DNA from: Bacteroidota bacterium
GTDB taxonomy: Bacteria; Bacteroidota; Bacteroidia; B-17B0; Aurantibacillaceae
Direction of reading: 5' to 3'
Length of the DNA stretch: 64,000 nt
Assembly (NCBI GenBank): GCA_016702705.1
Contig: JADJDM010000006.1
Coordinates: 310,001-374,000 of the forward strand
Part shown: one piece after another, positions 10,463 to 20,007 of the stretch
How positions within the stretch are numbered: the stretch's first letter is position 1
Layout of the letters: each line of letters begins with the position of its first letter
Notes under the pieces: generated by a model
Seen by the model: the letters and a program-made list of their open reading frames with translations, nothing else
The model's database searches: none
Told to the model about the DNA's origin: nothing
Translations under genes and position numbers: made by a program

Positions 10463-10837
10463 ATGCAATCCATTTCCCCAAATATTTACGTAAAAGATTT
10501 ACCAGCTACAATCGATTATTACAAACAACTTGGTTTTGAAGTGACAGTAACTGTTCCTGAAACTGGCGATTTAATTTTCGCAATGATGGTGTGTGGTAGT
10601 GTAACATTTATGTTTCAAACCTTTGATAGCTTAGGAAAGGAATTACCTGAAGTAAGCAGAAAAGATGGAGGTTCCTTGTTATTATACATTCAAATAAAAG
10701 ACATTCGTAAGTTTCACGAACGAATTAAAGACAAAGTAAATGTAATTAAGGGTTTAGAGAAAACATTTTATGGCGCAACAGAATTCTCTATTCTTGATTT
10801 AAATAATTATGTATTAACGTTTGCCGAGGACGAGTAA
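10463..10837 (+). CDS. VOC/glyoxalase-superfamily protein
   Basis: The 124-residue protein has the beta-alpha-beta-beta-beta layout of a vicinal oxygen chelate protein: PNIYVKDLPATIDYYKQLGF at the start, MMVCGSVTFMFQ, SLLLYIQIKDIRKFHE in the second half, and an FSILDLNNYVLTFAE end. Proteins of this size in Bacteroidota include glyoxalase-like and bleomycin-resistance-like members, and the substrate cannot be told from sequence. It starts 3 bp after DUF1801, and the next gene starts 8 bp downstream. Confidence 0.8.
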   Translation: MQSISPNIYVKDLPATIDYYKQLGFEVTVTVPETGDLIFAMMVCGSVTFMFQTFDSLGKELPEVSRKDGGSLLLYIQIKDIRKFHERIKDKVNVIKGLEKTFYGATEFSILDLNNYVLTFAEDE

Positions 10838-10845
10838 AATTAGTT

Positions 10846-11448
10846 ATGGGAATTATTAAAACAGTATACAACTCATTTTTCGGGAAAAGCTACGAAGCAG
10901 TATGGAGGCAATTTGCCCAAAAGAACAATGGTATTTTCTCCGAAAAAGATGACACAGTAGAAATCGTTTACAAAGAACACAAAATACTATTTGATGTTTA
11001 TACTAACTATTCAGTTGTAGGGAATTCCTCAGTTGACAGAGAATATACAAGAGTAAGGCTTGAATTTGTTTCTCCCGATAATCTTAAACTACGTTTAATA
11101 CCACAAGGCTTTATTGATACCATTGGTAAATTATTTTGCGCACAGGATATAATAATTGGAGATAAAGAATTCGATAAACGTTTTGTAATAAAAGGAAATG
11201 AAGAATTTAAAATTCAAATGTTATTTTCTAACGAAATAATAAGAAGCATTTTACTTAGTCAAAAAGACCTCTATATGGAAATAATGGAAGAGTATGGAAT
11301 ATTTGACGAAAAAATAAAAGAAGGATACTCTATGGCAATATATATTTCTCAAGAAAAGATTACCGATGCGAAACAATTGAATTCATTGCTACAACTTTAT
11401 ACTAATTTAATTGATCAGTTAATAAAATCAAATTCATTGAAAGTATAA
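10846..11448 (+). CDS. Hypothetical protein
   Basis: The 200-residue protein has no signal peptide and no membrane helix, so it is probably cytoplasmic. It begins MGIIKTVYNSFFGKSYEAVW and includes a beta-rich core with DIIIGDKEFDKRFVIKGNEE, then helices at about 130-195. I do not recognise a family. Its place in the kinase-regulator-DUF1801-VOC-AlkB run, with 8-bp and 4-bp gaps, makes it part of that operon. Confidence 0.6.
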   Translation: MGIIKTVYNSFFGKSYEAVWRQFAQKNNGIFSEKDDTVEIVYKEHKILFDVYTNYSVVGNSSVDREYTRVRLEFVSPDNLKLRLIPQGFIDTIGKLFCAQDIIIGDKEFDKRFVIKGNEEFKIQMLFSNEIIRSILLSQKDLYMEIMEEYGIFDEKIKEGYSMAIYISQEKITDAKQLNSLLQLYTNLIDQLIKSNSLKV

Positions 11449-11452
11449 TATC

Positions 11453-12091
11453 ATGCTCAATCTCTTTGATGAAATACATGATTCAACAATTAACTTATTA
11501 CCCGAAGGAGGTACTTTAAACTATTACGGGAAAATTTTAAGTCAAGAAGATTCCAATTCTTATTTCGAAAAACTATTAGGTAATATCGATTGGAAAAACG
11601 ATGAAGCCATAATTTATGGCAAACGTATCATTACTGCCCGCAAGGCTGCATGGTATGGAAATAAAGAATATAATTATACCTATTCAAATACCACCAAACA
11701 AGCTTTCCCTTGGACAGATCAATTGTTACAACTAAAACAAATCATAGAAGAAAAAACTTCGGAAACATTTAATTCCTGCTTGCTTAATTTATATCACAAT
11801 GGAGATGAAGCAATGGCATGGCATAGTGATGGAGAAAAAACATTAAAAGAAAACGGGGCAATTGCATCTATGAGTTTTGGTGCTGAGCGTGTGTTTCAAT
11901 TTAAACACAAACAAAATGGCAAGCAAATTCAACTTTTATTAGAACATGGCAGCTTATTAATAATGAAAGATGAAACACAGAAAAACTGGTTACATCGTTT
12001 AGCTAAATCAAGCAAAATAAAAACACCTAGAATTAATTTGACGTTTAGAACTATTGTTGGGCAGTCGAAATTTAGTACATCTCTTTCTTAG
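11453..12091 (+). CDS. AlkB-like 2-oxoglutarate/Fe(II) dioxygenase
   Basis: The 212-residue protein carries the AlkB-family signature. The iron-binding HxD is in MAWHSDGE (about 121-128), the distal His is in WLHRLAKS (about 183-190), and the oxoglutarate-binding arginine is in RINLTFR near the C-terminus. The substrate-side block RKAAWYG and the NLYHNGDEAMAWH segment are typical of ALKBH2/3-type enzymes that demethylate alkylated bases in DNA or RNA. It is the last gene of the six-gene plus-strand run. Its 3' end overlaps the convergent folD by 20 bp (12072-12091). The family assignment is strong; the exact substrate is not. Confidence 0.88.
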   Translation: MLNLFDEIHDSTINLLPEGGTLNYYGKILSQEDSNSYFEKLLGNIDWKNDEAIIYGKRIITARKAAWYGNKEYNYTYSNTTKQAFPWTDQLLQLKQIIEEKTSETFNSCLLNLYHNGDEAMAWHSDGEKTLKENGAIASMSFGAERVFQFKHKQNGKQIQLLLEHGSLLIMKDETQKNWLHRLAKSSKIKTPRINLTFRTIVGQSKFSTSLS

Positions 12092-12950
12092 CTGCTAACA
12101 ATGTATTACGCAATAAAGAAGCAATCGTCATTGGTCCTACTCCACCTGGCACTGGTGTAATTAAACTACACTTAGGGGCAACTTCATCAAACTTAACATC
12201 ACCTTTCAATTTGTAGCCAGATTTTGTTTCGGTACTTTCAACACGTGTTGTGCCTACATCAATAATTACAACACCATCTTTTACCATATCAGCAGTAACA
12301 AAATCTGGACTTCCTAAAGCACAAATTAAAATATCTGCTTTTAAAGTGTGAGATTTTAAATCAACTGTTTTACTGTGGCAAAGTGTAACTGTACAATTTC
12401 CTAATGGAGTATTTTTTGCAAGTAAGATACTTAAAGGAGAACCAACAATGTGGCTTCTACCAATTACAACACAGTGTTTACCTGCTGTTTCAACTTTGTA
12501 TTTATCTAATAAATGAACAATGCCATAGGGCGTTGCGCTAACGTAGCAAGGTAAATTCAAAACCATTCTACCAATATTCATCGGATGAAAGCCATCAACA
12601 TCTTTTGTAGGCAAAATAGATTCGATTACTTTATGCTCGTTAATATGACGAGGCAAAGGCAACTGAACGATAAAACCATCAACGTCAGGATTGTTATTTA
12701 ATTCATGGATAGATTGTAATAATTTTTCTTTAGTAACATATTCGGGGTGACGAATTAAAGTAGAATTAAAACCAACACGCTCACAAGCTGCAATTTTACT
12801 CGCTACATAAGTTTCGCTTCCTCCATCGCTACCAACAAGGATTGCAGCTAAGTGTGGAGTTTTAAATCCATCTGCTTTTAGTTTTTTAACTTCAGCGGCA
12901 ATGGTTTCTTGTAATTCTAGAGATATTTTTTTTCCGTCGATTAAGTTCAT
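12072..12950 (-). CDS. folD: Methylenetetrahydrofolate dehydrogenase/cyclohydrolase FolD
   Basis: The 292-residue length is that of FolD. Family motifs are in order: YVASKIAACERVGF (catalytic Lys and the conserved Tyr), DGFIVQLPLPRHI, DVDGFHPMNIGRM, the NADP-binding VVIGRSHIVGSPLSILLA, CHSKT, and the C-terminal PVPGGVGPMTIASLLRNT. The enzyme interconverts 5,10-methylene-, methenyl- and 10-formyl-tetrahydrofolate for purine and fMet synthesis. It lies 109 bp downstream of ffh on the same strand and may share its transcript. It converges on the AlkB-like gene with a 20-bp overlap. Confidence 0.97.
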   Translation of the reverse strand: MNLIDGKKISLELQETIAAEVKKLKADGFKTPHLAAILVGSDGGSETYVASKIAACERVGFNSTLIRHPEYVTKEKLLQSIHELNNNPDVDGFIVQLPLPRHINEHKVIESILPTKDVDGFHPMNIGRMVLNLPCYVSATPYGIVHLLDKYKVETAGKHCVVIGRSHIVGSPLSILLAKNTPLGNCTVTLCHSKTVDLKSHTLKADILICALGSPDFVTADMVKDGVVIIDVGTTRVESTETKSGYKLKGDVKFDEVAPKCSLITPVPGGVGPMTIASLLRNTLLAAKKEMY

Positions 12951-13059
12951 TTTGTGTTTCGAGTTTTGTATTTCGAGTTTGTTATTTTGAGTGCTTTAAA
13001 AAAATGTAAAGATTTACATTATTTATAACCCGAAACTATAAACCCGCAACCAGTAACAA

Positions 13060-14394
13060 TTACTGCCCCATCTTAGGCATATTACGCATCATTTTTGCCA
13101 TTGCATTTTTATCTTGCATCATACGCATCATTTTGCGGGTATCATCAAATTGTTTAATCAGTTTATTTACTTCCTGAATATTTGTTCCACTTCCTTTTGC
13201 AATACGTGCTCTACGATTACCATTTAATAACTCTGGCTTTTCACGCTCTTCTGGAGTCATTGAATAGATGATTGCTTCAATTGATTTAAATGCATCTTCA
13301 TTAATATCCATATCCTTCACCGCTTTTCCAACACCTGGAATCATACCAACTAAATCCTTGATATTACCCATCTTTTTAATTTGTTGTAATTGCGCTAAAA
13401 AGTCGTTGAAACCAAATTGATTCTTTGCAATTTTTTTAGATAATTTACGTGCTTCTTCTTCGTTAAACTGCTCTTGCGCACGCTCAACTAAAGTAACAAC
13501 GTCACCCATACCTAAGATACGGTCAGCCATACGATCAGGATGGAATACATCAATTGCATCCATTTTCTCACCAGTACCAATAAATTTAATTGGCTTGTTA
13601 ACTACTGACTTAATAGATAAGGCAGCTCCACCACGTGTATCACCATCTAACTTAGTTAATACAACACCATCAAAATCTAAACGGTCGTTAAAGGCTTTTG
13701 CAGTGTTCACTGCATCTTGCCCCGTCATTGAATCTACAACAAATAAAATTTCATCAGGTTTAATTTCTTTTTTCACCAATGCAATCTCATTCATCATTTG
13801 CTCATCAACAGCTAAACGACCTGCGGTATCTATAATTACAACAGTATTACCATTTTCCTTTGCTTGTTTAATCGCACGTTTACAAATATCTACAGGATCT
13901 TTACTATCTCTATCAGAAAACACCTCTACTCCAACTTGCTCTCCTAACACATGCAATTGGTCGATAGCGGCAGGACGATAAATATCACAGGCTACCAATA
14001 AAGGCTTTTTGCCACGCTTTGTTTTTAAGTGATTAGCTAGTTTCCCTGTAAAAGTTGTTTTACCCGAACCTTGTAAACCCGACATTAAAATGATTGTTGG
14101 GTTACTTGTAAGTTTAATATCTACACGCTCGCCACCCATTAATTGCGCTAACTCATCGTGTGTAATTTTAATTAATAATTGCCCTGGAGAAACTGCATTT
14201 AATACATCCTGACCAATTGCCTTTTCCTTAATGGTATCAGTAAATTGCTTGGCAACCTTAAAGTTAACATCGGCATCAAGTAATGCTTTACGCACTTCCT
14301 TCATTGTTTCGGCAACGTTTATCTCGGTAATTTTACCTTGGCCTTTTAAAACCTTAAACGCTCTTTCTATTTTCTCACTTAAACTATTAAACAT
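13060..14394 (-). CDS. ffh: Signal recognition particle protein Ffh (SRP54)
   Basis: The 444-residue protein has the N-terminal helical bundle, the G domain and the methionine-rich M domain of Ffh. The GTPase motifs are GLQGSGKTT (106-114), DTAGR, and TKLDGDTRGG. The M domain contains GMIPGVGK, RRARIAKGSG and a C-terminal tail dense in Met (KMMRMMQDKNAMAKMMRNMP). It binds 4.5S RNA and targets nascent inner-membrane proteins to FtsY. A consensus promoter lies just upstream at 14414-14447. Confidence 0.97.
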   Translation of the reverse strand: MFNSLSEKIERAFKVLKGQGKITEINVAETMKEVRKALLDADVNFKVAKQFTDTIKEKAIGQDVLNAVSPGQLLIKITHDELAQLMGGERVDIKLTSNPTIILMSGLQGSGKTTFTGKLANHLKTKRGKKPLLVACDIYRPAAIDQLHVLGEQVGVEVFSDRDSKDPVDICKRAIKQAKENGNTVVIIDTAGRLAVDEQMMNEIALVKKEIKPDEILFVVDSMTGQDAVNTAKAFNDRLDFDGVVLTKLDGDTRGGAALSIKSVVNKPIKFIGTGEKMDAIDVFHPDRMADRILGMGDVVTLVERAQEQFNEEEARKLSKKIAKNQFGFNDFLAQLQQIKKMGNIKDLVGMIPGVGKAVKDMDINEDAFKSIEAIIYSMTPEEREKPELLNGNRRARIAKGSGTNIQEVNKLIKQFDDTRKMMRMMQDKNAMAKMMRNMPKMGQ

Positions 14395-14413
14395 GCTATT
14401 AAAATTAGGAGAG

Positions 14414-14447
14414 CAAATATAGGAAAAATAGACGGCTCACAAGCAAA
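14414..14447 (-). promoter_or_regulatory. ffh promoter
   Basis: On the minus strand TTTG (14447-14444), a 22-bp spacer and a perfect TATATTTG (14421-14414) match the Bacteroidota promoter pattern, with a slightly long spacer. The ffh ATG is 19 bp further on. Confidence 0.65.
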
Positions 14448-14470
14448 AAAGTCAATAAAATAGGGAGCAA

Positions 14471-14503
14471 TTTGGATGAATACCTAATTAAGTTATATAT
14501 TTG
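14471..14503 (+). promoter_or_regulatory. Promoter of the first SpoIIE-type gene
   Basis: TTTG (14471-14474), a 21-bp spacer and TATATTTG (14496-14503) are a full match to the Bacteroidota pattern. The ATG at 14509 is only 6 bp beyond the -7 box, so the mRNA would be leaderless or nearly so. Confidence 0.7.
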
Positions 14504-14508
14504 CTTTT

Positions 14509-16865
14509 ATGAAATTAAAAATAACAGATATAAGGATTCCAGTATCATTATTGTTATTAGGCATACTTGGTGCTTTAATTGCCACTTTTGCGCCAAATGA
14601 CACTATAGCAACAGTTGGAGGAATTACTTTAATATCAGCTTCAATTCTATTAGTGCTGGCCTACTTTCCAATTCTAACGATTAAATTATTCGGAACTAAA
14701 ATTGAAAACAAAGACAAAGTTGTTAATAATGTTGGATTGTTCAGCCTCTCTTTTTCTTAATTGGTGTAATTTTAAGATTAGGTCATTTACCAGGCGCGGG
14801 ACCAACCATTGTTATTGGCTGCATGACCTTTTATTTAAATTTTTTGCCTTCATGGTTTGCTGCTAATTACAAAAGCAGTGACTGGTACCAACGCATTTTA
14901 AATTTTGTTTTTTGTACCGTTTTAGGATCAATGATTGCCATGCACCAATTTAAAACAATGCATTGGCCAGGTGGAAACTTAATGACTAATTTAACTTTTA
15001 ATGTTGGCCTCTATGTTCTAATTCCATTCGGAATAATAACCTTATTATTTAGAAGAAAGAAAAATTACTTCTCTATTTCAACCACATTTATATTTGGTTT
15101 TATCATCGCGTATATTTTGAGCGGAATTGCAAGCATGAAAATTGCCAATACTCGCTTTGCATCCGACAACAAAACCCAGTTACAAATAGAAAATAATTTA
15201 AGATTATTTGAGGCGAAAAATAAATTTCTTTATGAAGCTTTTGAAAAATCAAACAACAAAGATACAAGCTACCTAAGCTTAAAAAACAAAGCTTTAGAAT
15301 TGAAAAAATCTAGTCAAGATATCTACAACTACCTCTACAAAATCAAAACTGATTTAGTAATGGTTGTAGATGATTTACCTGAATCTGCAAGGGACTCAAT
15401 AACCTTCGATAACATCGAAGACAAAACAAATTTCGATCAGACTACTTATTTATTCATAGGGCAAGACGAAACAAATCCTAGAACAGATGCAGGATCTGCA
15501 ATAGAATTAAGAGCAAAAATAGAAAGCTACATAAATGGTTTGGATTCTATTATACCAGAAGAGTTTTTATTGCAATTAAAACAATCAAATCCATTTAATT
15601 TTAATGATATTGTTTTGGAAGATGGTGGCGGAAAACAAAAGTGGGAAGTAATGACCTTTTATCATGAACCAGCGTCAACTGTTTATACAACATTAACTGG
15701 ATTTCAATCTAACATCCGTTACATGGAAATGAATGCGTTAAATGAACTGTTCACCAAAGCTAATTCAAAAAACAAGGATAATATGGCCTCCCAATTGGCA
15801 GAATTGGCCATGAAATATGAAACAGCTAAACAGGAGAAAAAAATATCCATGCTACAGAAAGACCAAGAAATGAATGATGTCAAGATTCAGGCTAAGGATG
15901 CTGAAATATCGAGTAGAGAAAATACCATTACACTATTTATTTTCGGAGCAATTATTTTTGGTGTATTGATGGTGTTCGTTATTCGATCTAATATTTTAAG
16001 AAAACAAACTAACAAAGAATTAGCTGCACAAAAAGATGTTATTACCGCTCAAAAAAATGAAGTGGAAAATCAAAAACATTTAGTAGAAGAAAAACAAAAA
16101 GAAATTGTTGATAGTATCACTTACGCAAAGCGCTTACAAGAAGCTATTCTGCCTGCCCAAGAAATTGTGAATAAACATTTGCCTGAGAATTTTATTTTAT
16201 ACACTCCTAAAGATTTAGTTGCAGGAGATTTTTTTTGGATGGAAGTTATTAATGATGGTGGCAAGGAATATACTTTCATTGCCGCTGCAGATAGCACAGG
16301 GCATGGTGTTCCTGGCGCAATGGTTTCAGTTGTTTGTTGTAATGCTTTAAACAGAGCAGTGTTAGAATTTAAACTCATACAAACAGGGCAAATTTTAGAT
16401 AAAACACGTGAACTAGTTTTAGAAACATTCTCAAAAAGCAGCGCAGATGTTAAAGACGGAATGGATATTTCTTTGCTTGCTGTTATTAGAAAAAACAATG
16501 AGATAGTTGAAATTAATTGGAGCGGGGCAAATAATCCTTTATGGTTTATTGAAAACAATGAAGTAAAAGAAGTAAAAGCTAATAAACAACCAATTGGCAA
16601 AACTGATAATCCTACTCCATTTACAACACATAACATTCCTTATATTAAAGGCACCTCATTCTATTTATTTACTGATGGATACGCTGACCAATTTGGCGGA
16701 CCAAAAGGAAACAAATTTAAATACAAACAATTAGAGGACTTGTTACTAGAACTTTCTACTAAAGCAATGTCAGTTCAAAAAGAAACTTTAAATAGTAAAT
16801 TTGAAGAGTGGAAATCAGGAATTGAGCAAGTTGATGATGTTTGTGTTATTGGTGTAAAATTGTAA
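14509..16865 (+). CDS. Membrane SpoIIE-family PP2C phosphatase, one frameshift
   Basis: Two frames (14509-14760 and 14823-16865) form one 785-residue protein if a T is restored in the T5 run at 14751-14755; the join then reads FLIGVILRLGHLPGAG. The N-terminal 230 residues have several membrane helices with GHLPGAG and MHWPGG turns, reminiscent of GldL-type helices. A long, partly coiled extracytoplasmic region follows, then a membrane helix (TLFIFGAIIFGVLMVFVI) and a coiled coil (AQKDVITAQKNEVENQKHL). The C-terminal SpoIIE phosphatase has metal-binding Asp in VAGDFFW, AAADSTGHGVPGAM, DGMDIS and TDGYADQFGG. It should dephosphorylate a Ser/Thr-phosphorylated partner, perhaps an anti-anti-sigma factor, but none is encoded nearby. 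A paralogous gene follows 51 bp downstream. Confidence 0.82.
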
Positions 16866-16916
16866 AACATAGAAAATCAAAACAAATTATTCTATTTTTA
16901 TATCTTAATTTAATAG

Positions 16917-18955
16917 ATGCGTAATTTATTTTTAATATACATACTATTCTTTTCATTTTTCGCTACTCTAAATGCGCAAGATAAAAAGATTGATTCGCTT
17001 CTCTCCCAAATTAAATCATCAGAAGGGCAAAGTAAAGTAAAAAGCTTACTTGAACTTACTAATTACTACCACAAACAAAACGAAGAACAATCATTAAAAT
17101 ACGCGAAAGAAGCATTAAAAGAATCGCAGAGAATAAAATATACGTATGGTGAAATTGATGCTCTTAGTAATATGGCTTTATCCAACATTTACCTTACGGA
17201 GTATGAGAATGCGCTAAATTATAGTTTGGAAGCTTTAAAAAAAGCTGAAGCAGAAAAAAACGAGAGTCAGTGTGCCGAATGTTATAGTTTATTAGGGCAC
17301 GCCTATCTAAACATGTCGAATTTCACTTTGGCCGACCAAAACTTTAACAAGGCGCTTCAATTATACATTAAGCTCGACGACAAATTAAACATTGCAACAA
17401 TGTATAATAATATTGCTGTGTCATTTGATAATAGAAACATATTAGATTCCGCATTAAAATATTACCAAATAGCATTCCCGATTTATGAAACTTTAGAGAA
17501 AAACAATGACCTTTATAAAGGTTTATGGTACACCAATGTTGGCGATTTATACCGAAAACAAGGAAAAAATAGAGAAGCTTTAGAAATGCAATTAAAAGCC
17601 GAACCACTTTTAATTAATGCTAATGACCAACATACTTTACTTGTGCTTTATAGTGGAATGCCTTACACTTTTATTGAGGGTAAACAATATGACAAGGCAT
17701 TGTACTATGCTCTTAAAGCAGTTGAACTTGGAAAAAAACTAAATGTTAAAAGAGAGTTAGCCTACGCACACCTTGCTGTTGCGGATGTATATGGCGAAAA
17801 AAATGATTTTAAAAATCAAGTTATTTATTTACAAAGGTATATTGAGTTAAGTGATAGTTTATTTCTAGATGAAACAAGTAGGTCGATTACTGAAATGCAA
17901 TCCAAATATGAAAGCGAGAAAAAAGAAAAGGCAATTGAATTACTAAACAAAAACAAAGCGCTTCAAGAAGCTGAAATTGAAAAGCATAAGTCTAAACAAA
18001 TATTTTACATTGGAGTAGTAATTTTTGTTTTAGCTCTATCAATTACCCTTGCTGTAGGAATAAAAAACAAAAACCAAGCGAATAAAATATTATCACAACA
18101 AAAAATAGAAATTCAAAATCAGAAGCATCTAGTTGATGAAAAACAAAAGAAATTATCGATTCTATTAATTACGCGAAACGATTACAAACTGCAATTTTAG
18201 CCACACGTGACGACATAAATAAAGCTATTCCAAACAACTTTCTATTTTATCAACCCAAAGATATAGTTGCTGGCGATTTTTATTTCTTTGAAACTACCGA
18301 CACACATATCTTTTATGCAGCAGCAGATTGTACAGGGCATGGCGTTCCTGGCGCATTAGTAAGTGTAGTTTGCTCAGATATTCTTTCACGTTGTGTGCTT
18401 GAATTTAAGTTAACCGACCCTGCAAAAATATTAGACAAAACAAGAGAATTGGTTTTAGCAACATTTGCAAAAAGTAACAGTGATGTAAAAGATGGGATGG
18501 ATATTTCATTCATATCCATTAACAAAATTACAAAAGAAATAAAATGGAGCGGGGCAAATAATCCACTTTGGTACATTACTTGATGCTTCGACCCTAGTAG
18601 CGCCTCAGCGGTCGAAGTAAATGAAATGGAGACTGAGGCTCTCGAAGCCAGCATGCATGAAATTAAGGCAAACAAGCAACCTATTGGAAAAGTTGATAAT
18701 CCTATTCCCTTTGCCTCACATATAATTCCAAATGCAGAAGGGACAATTTTTTATTTATTTACGGATGGATTTGCAGATCAATTTGGAGGGGAGAAAGGAA
18801 AAAAATTTAAATACAAACAACTAAAACAAATATTACAAAACAATTTTCATTTACCTTTTAAAGAACAAGAAGTTTTATTGAAAAAAACTTTTGAAATATG
18901 GCAAGGTAAACTGGAGCAAGTAGATGATGTATGTATAATTGGATTTAGATTGTAA
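16917..18955 (+). pseudogene. TPR-SpoIIE phosphatase gene with frameshift and in-frame stop
   Basis: The intact part (16917-18200) encodes a signal peptide, about 300 residues of TPR repeats, a membrane helix (IFYIGVVIFVLALSITLAV) and the start of a coiled coil. Comparison with the upstream paralog shows one A missing from the A4 run at 18145-18148 (the paralog has A5). In the next frame the phosphatase continues with VAGDFYFFE, AADCTGHGVPGAL and DGMDISF until a TGA at 18581-18583. After the TGA the same frame resumes and reads HEIKANKQPIGK and TDGFADQFGG to 18955. The TGA lies at the edge of a palindromic insertion (18581-18655) absent from the paralog. The frameshift may be a sequencing error, but the TGA looks real. 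Either the C-terminal phosphatase half is lost or the stop is read through. Confidence 0.75.
18581..18655. repeat. REP-like palindromic insertion in the phosphatase gene
   Basis: CTTCGACC (18586-18593) pairs with GGTCGAAG (18610-18617), and GCCTCAG (18602-18608) pairs with CTGAGGC (18633-18639). The stretch is richer in GC than its surroundings and has no counterpart in the paralog 2 kb upstream. It keeps the reading frame but brings in a TGA. The structure is like a repetitive extragenic palindrome moved by a RAYT transposase; one RAYT gene lies at 40459. Confidence 0.6.
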
Positions 18956-18957
18956 AA

Positions 18958-19371
18958 ATGGAAATGAAAAAATCAATTATACTACTAAGAGGTTTACCAG
19001 GTAGCGGAAAAAGCACACTAGCAATGGTATTGAGCGAACATGGCAAATATCCTGTAACAGCTATTGATGATTATTTTACTAATAAAGTGAGTGGTGAATA
19101 CAAATTTGAATTTCAAAACAACCACCTTGCATATAAGCAATGCGAAGAACAAACCTCTAATTTCGCCAAACAAGGGGCTGAAAAAATAATTGTAGATAAT
19201 ACATTTACTTTAGCTTGGGAAATGGAACCTTATTTTAAAATTGCCAAAGAAAATAATTACACACTATTTGTTGTGACAGTTGAAAAACATAATGACGGTA
19301 AAAACATCCACGATGTTAGTGATGAACAATTACAAAAAATGGCAGAAAAGTTCAAAGTAAAACTATTGTAA
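18958..19371 (+). CDS. P-loop NTPase, zeta-toxin/polynucleotide-kinase-like
   Basis: The 137-residue protein starts with a Walker A motif LLRGLPGSGKSTLA (about 9-22). TAIDDYF, a TNFA..A.KIIVDNT block and a YFKIAKENNYTLFVVTVE strand then match the N4BP2/zeta-toxin-type AAA_33 kinases. The typical lid arginines are poorly visible. It begins 2 bp after the stop of the phosphatase gene and is probably cotranscribed. It could phosphorylate a nucleotide, nucleic acid or small molecule. No antitoxin-like gene lies next to it, so I do not call it a toxin. Confidence 0.75.
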   Translation: MEMKKSIILLRGLPGSGKSTLAMVLSEHGKYPVTAIDDYFTNKVSGEYKFEFQNNHLAYKQCEEQTSNFAKQGAEKIIVDNTFTLAWEMEPYFKIAKENNYTLFVVTVEKHNDGKNIHDVSDEQLQKMAEKFKVKLL

Positions 19372-19441
19372 TATTTACTTAACGTAAATTTATTGTTTCA
19401 CAAACTTTATTATCTTCGACCAAACTTTAAAACAAACTATT

Positions 19442-19945
19442 ATGCAACAAATGAATTTATTAATTGTACTAGCTGCGGCTGTAATTCCAATGATACTAGG
19501 ATTTATTTGGTACAATCCCAAAGTATTTGGAAACGCTTGGATGAAAGCAACTGATATGACTGAAGAAAAAGCAAAAGGAGCTAACATGGCTTTAGTATTT
19601 AGTGTAACTTTCCTATTCAGCTTTTTATTGGCGTTTATTTTACAAACGATAGTTATTCATCAATTTTCTATTTTAGGTGTATTAGCAAATGAACCTGGCA
19701 TTATGGACCCAACTACTGAAAACGGAAAATGGTTAGTTGATTTTATGGCTAAGCACGGAAATAATTTCAGAACATTTAAACATGGAGCATTACACGGCAC
19801 AATGGCAGGTTTATTTATTGCTCTACCAATCATTGGAACCAATGCATTATTCGAGCGTAGAGGATTTAAATACATCGCAATTAATGCTGGTTATTGGATA
19901 CTAGTATTAGCTTTAATGGGTGGTACTCTTTGTGCTTTTGTATAA
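19442..19945 (+). CDS. DUF1761 integral membrane protein
   Basis: The 167-residue protein has four hydrophobic segments: about 6-24 (IVLAAAVIPMILGFIWY), 46-68, 115-135 and 145-165. The pattern IGFIWYNPKVFG.AWM near the N-terminus and the HGALHGTMAG segment are those of the DUF1761 family. Its function is unknown. A strong bidirectional terminator follows at 19967-20004. Confidence 0.8.
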   Translation: MQQMNLLIVLAAAVIPMILGFIWYNPKVFGNAWMKATDMTEEKAKGANMALVFSVTFLFSFLLAFILQTIVIHQFSILGVLANEPGIMDPTTENGKWLVDFMAKHGNNFRTFKHGALHGTMAGLFIALPIIGTNALFERRGFKYIAINAGYWILVLALMGGTLCAFV

Positions 19946-19966
19946 TTTACATTTTAATAAAATTCA

Positions 19967-20004
19967 AAAGGGCGATAGAACTAAACACTATCGCCCTTTT
20001 TTTT
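19967..20004. terminator. Bidirectional terminator
   Basis: AAAAGGGCGATAG and CTATCGCCCTTTT form a perfect stem with a 9-base loop and T-runs on both strands. It separates the convergent DUF1761 and TonB-receptor genes. Confidence 0.9.
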
Positions 20005-20007
20005 GCA

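Noticed and set aside
16917..18955. Recoding of TGA (selenocysteine or an altered genetic code)
   Set aside because: No SECIS-like element was seen, the TGA lies in a palindromic insertion, and other genes use TGA normally or not at all.
18958..19371. Zeta-type toxin of a toxin-antitoxin pair
   Set aside because: Only the Walker A and general kinase features are seen, and no antitoxin-sized gene adjoins it.
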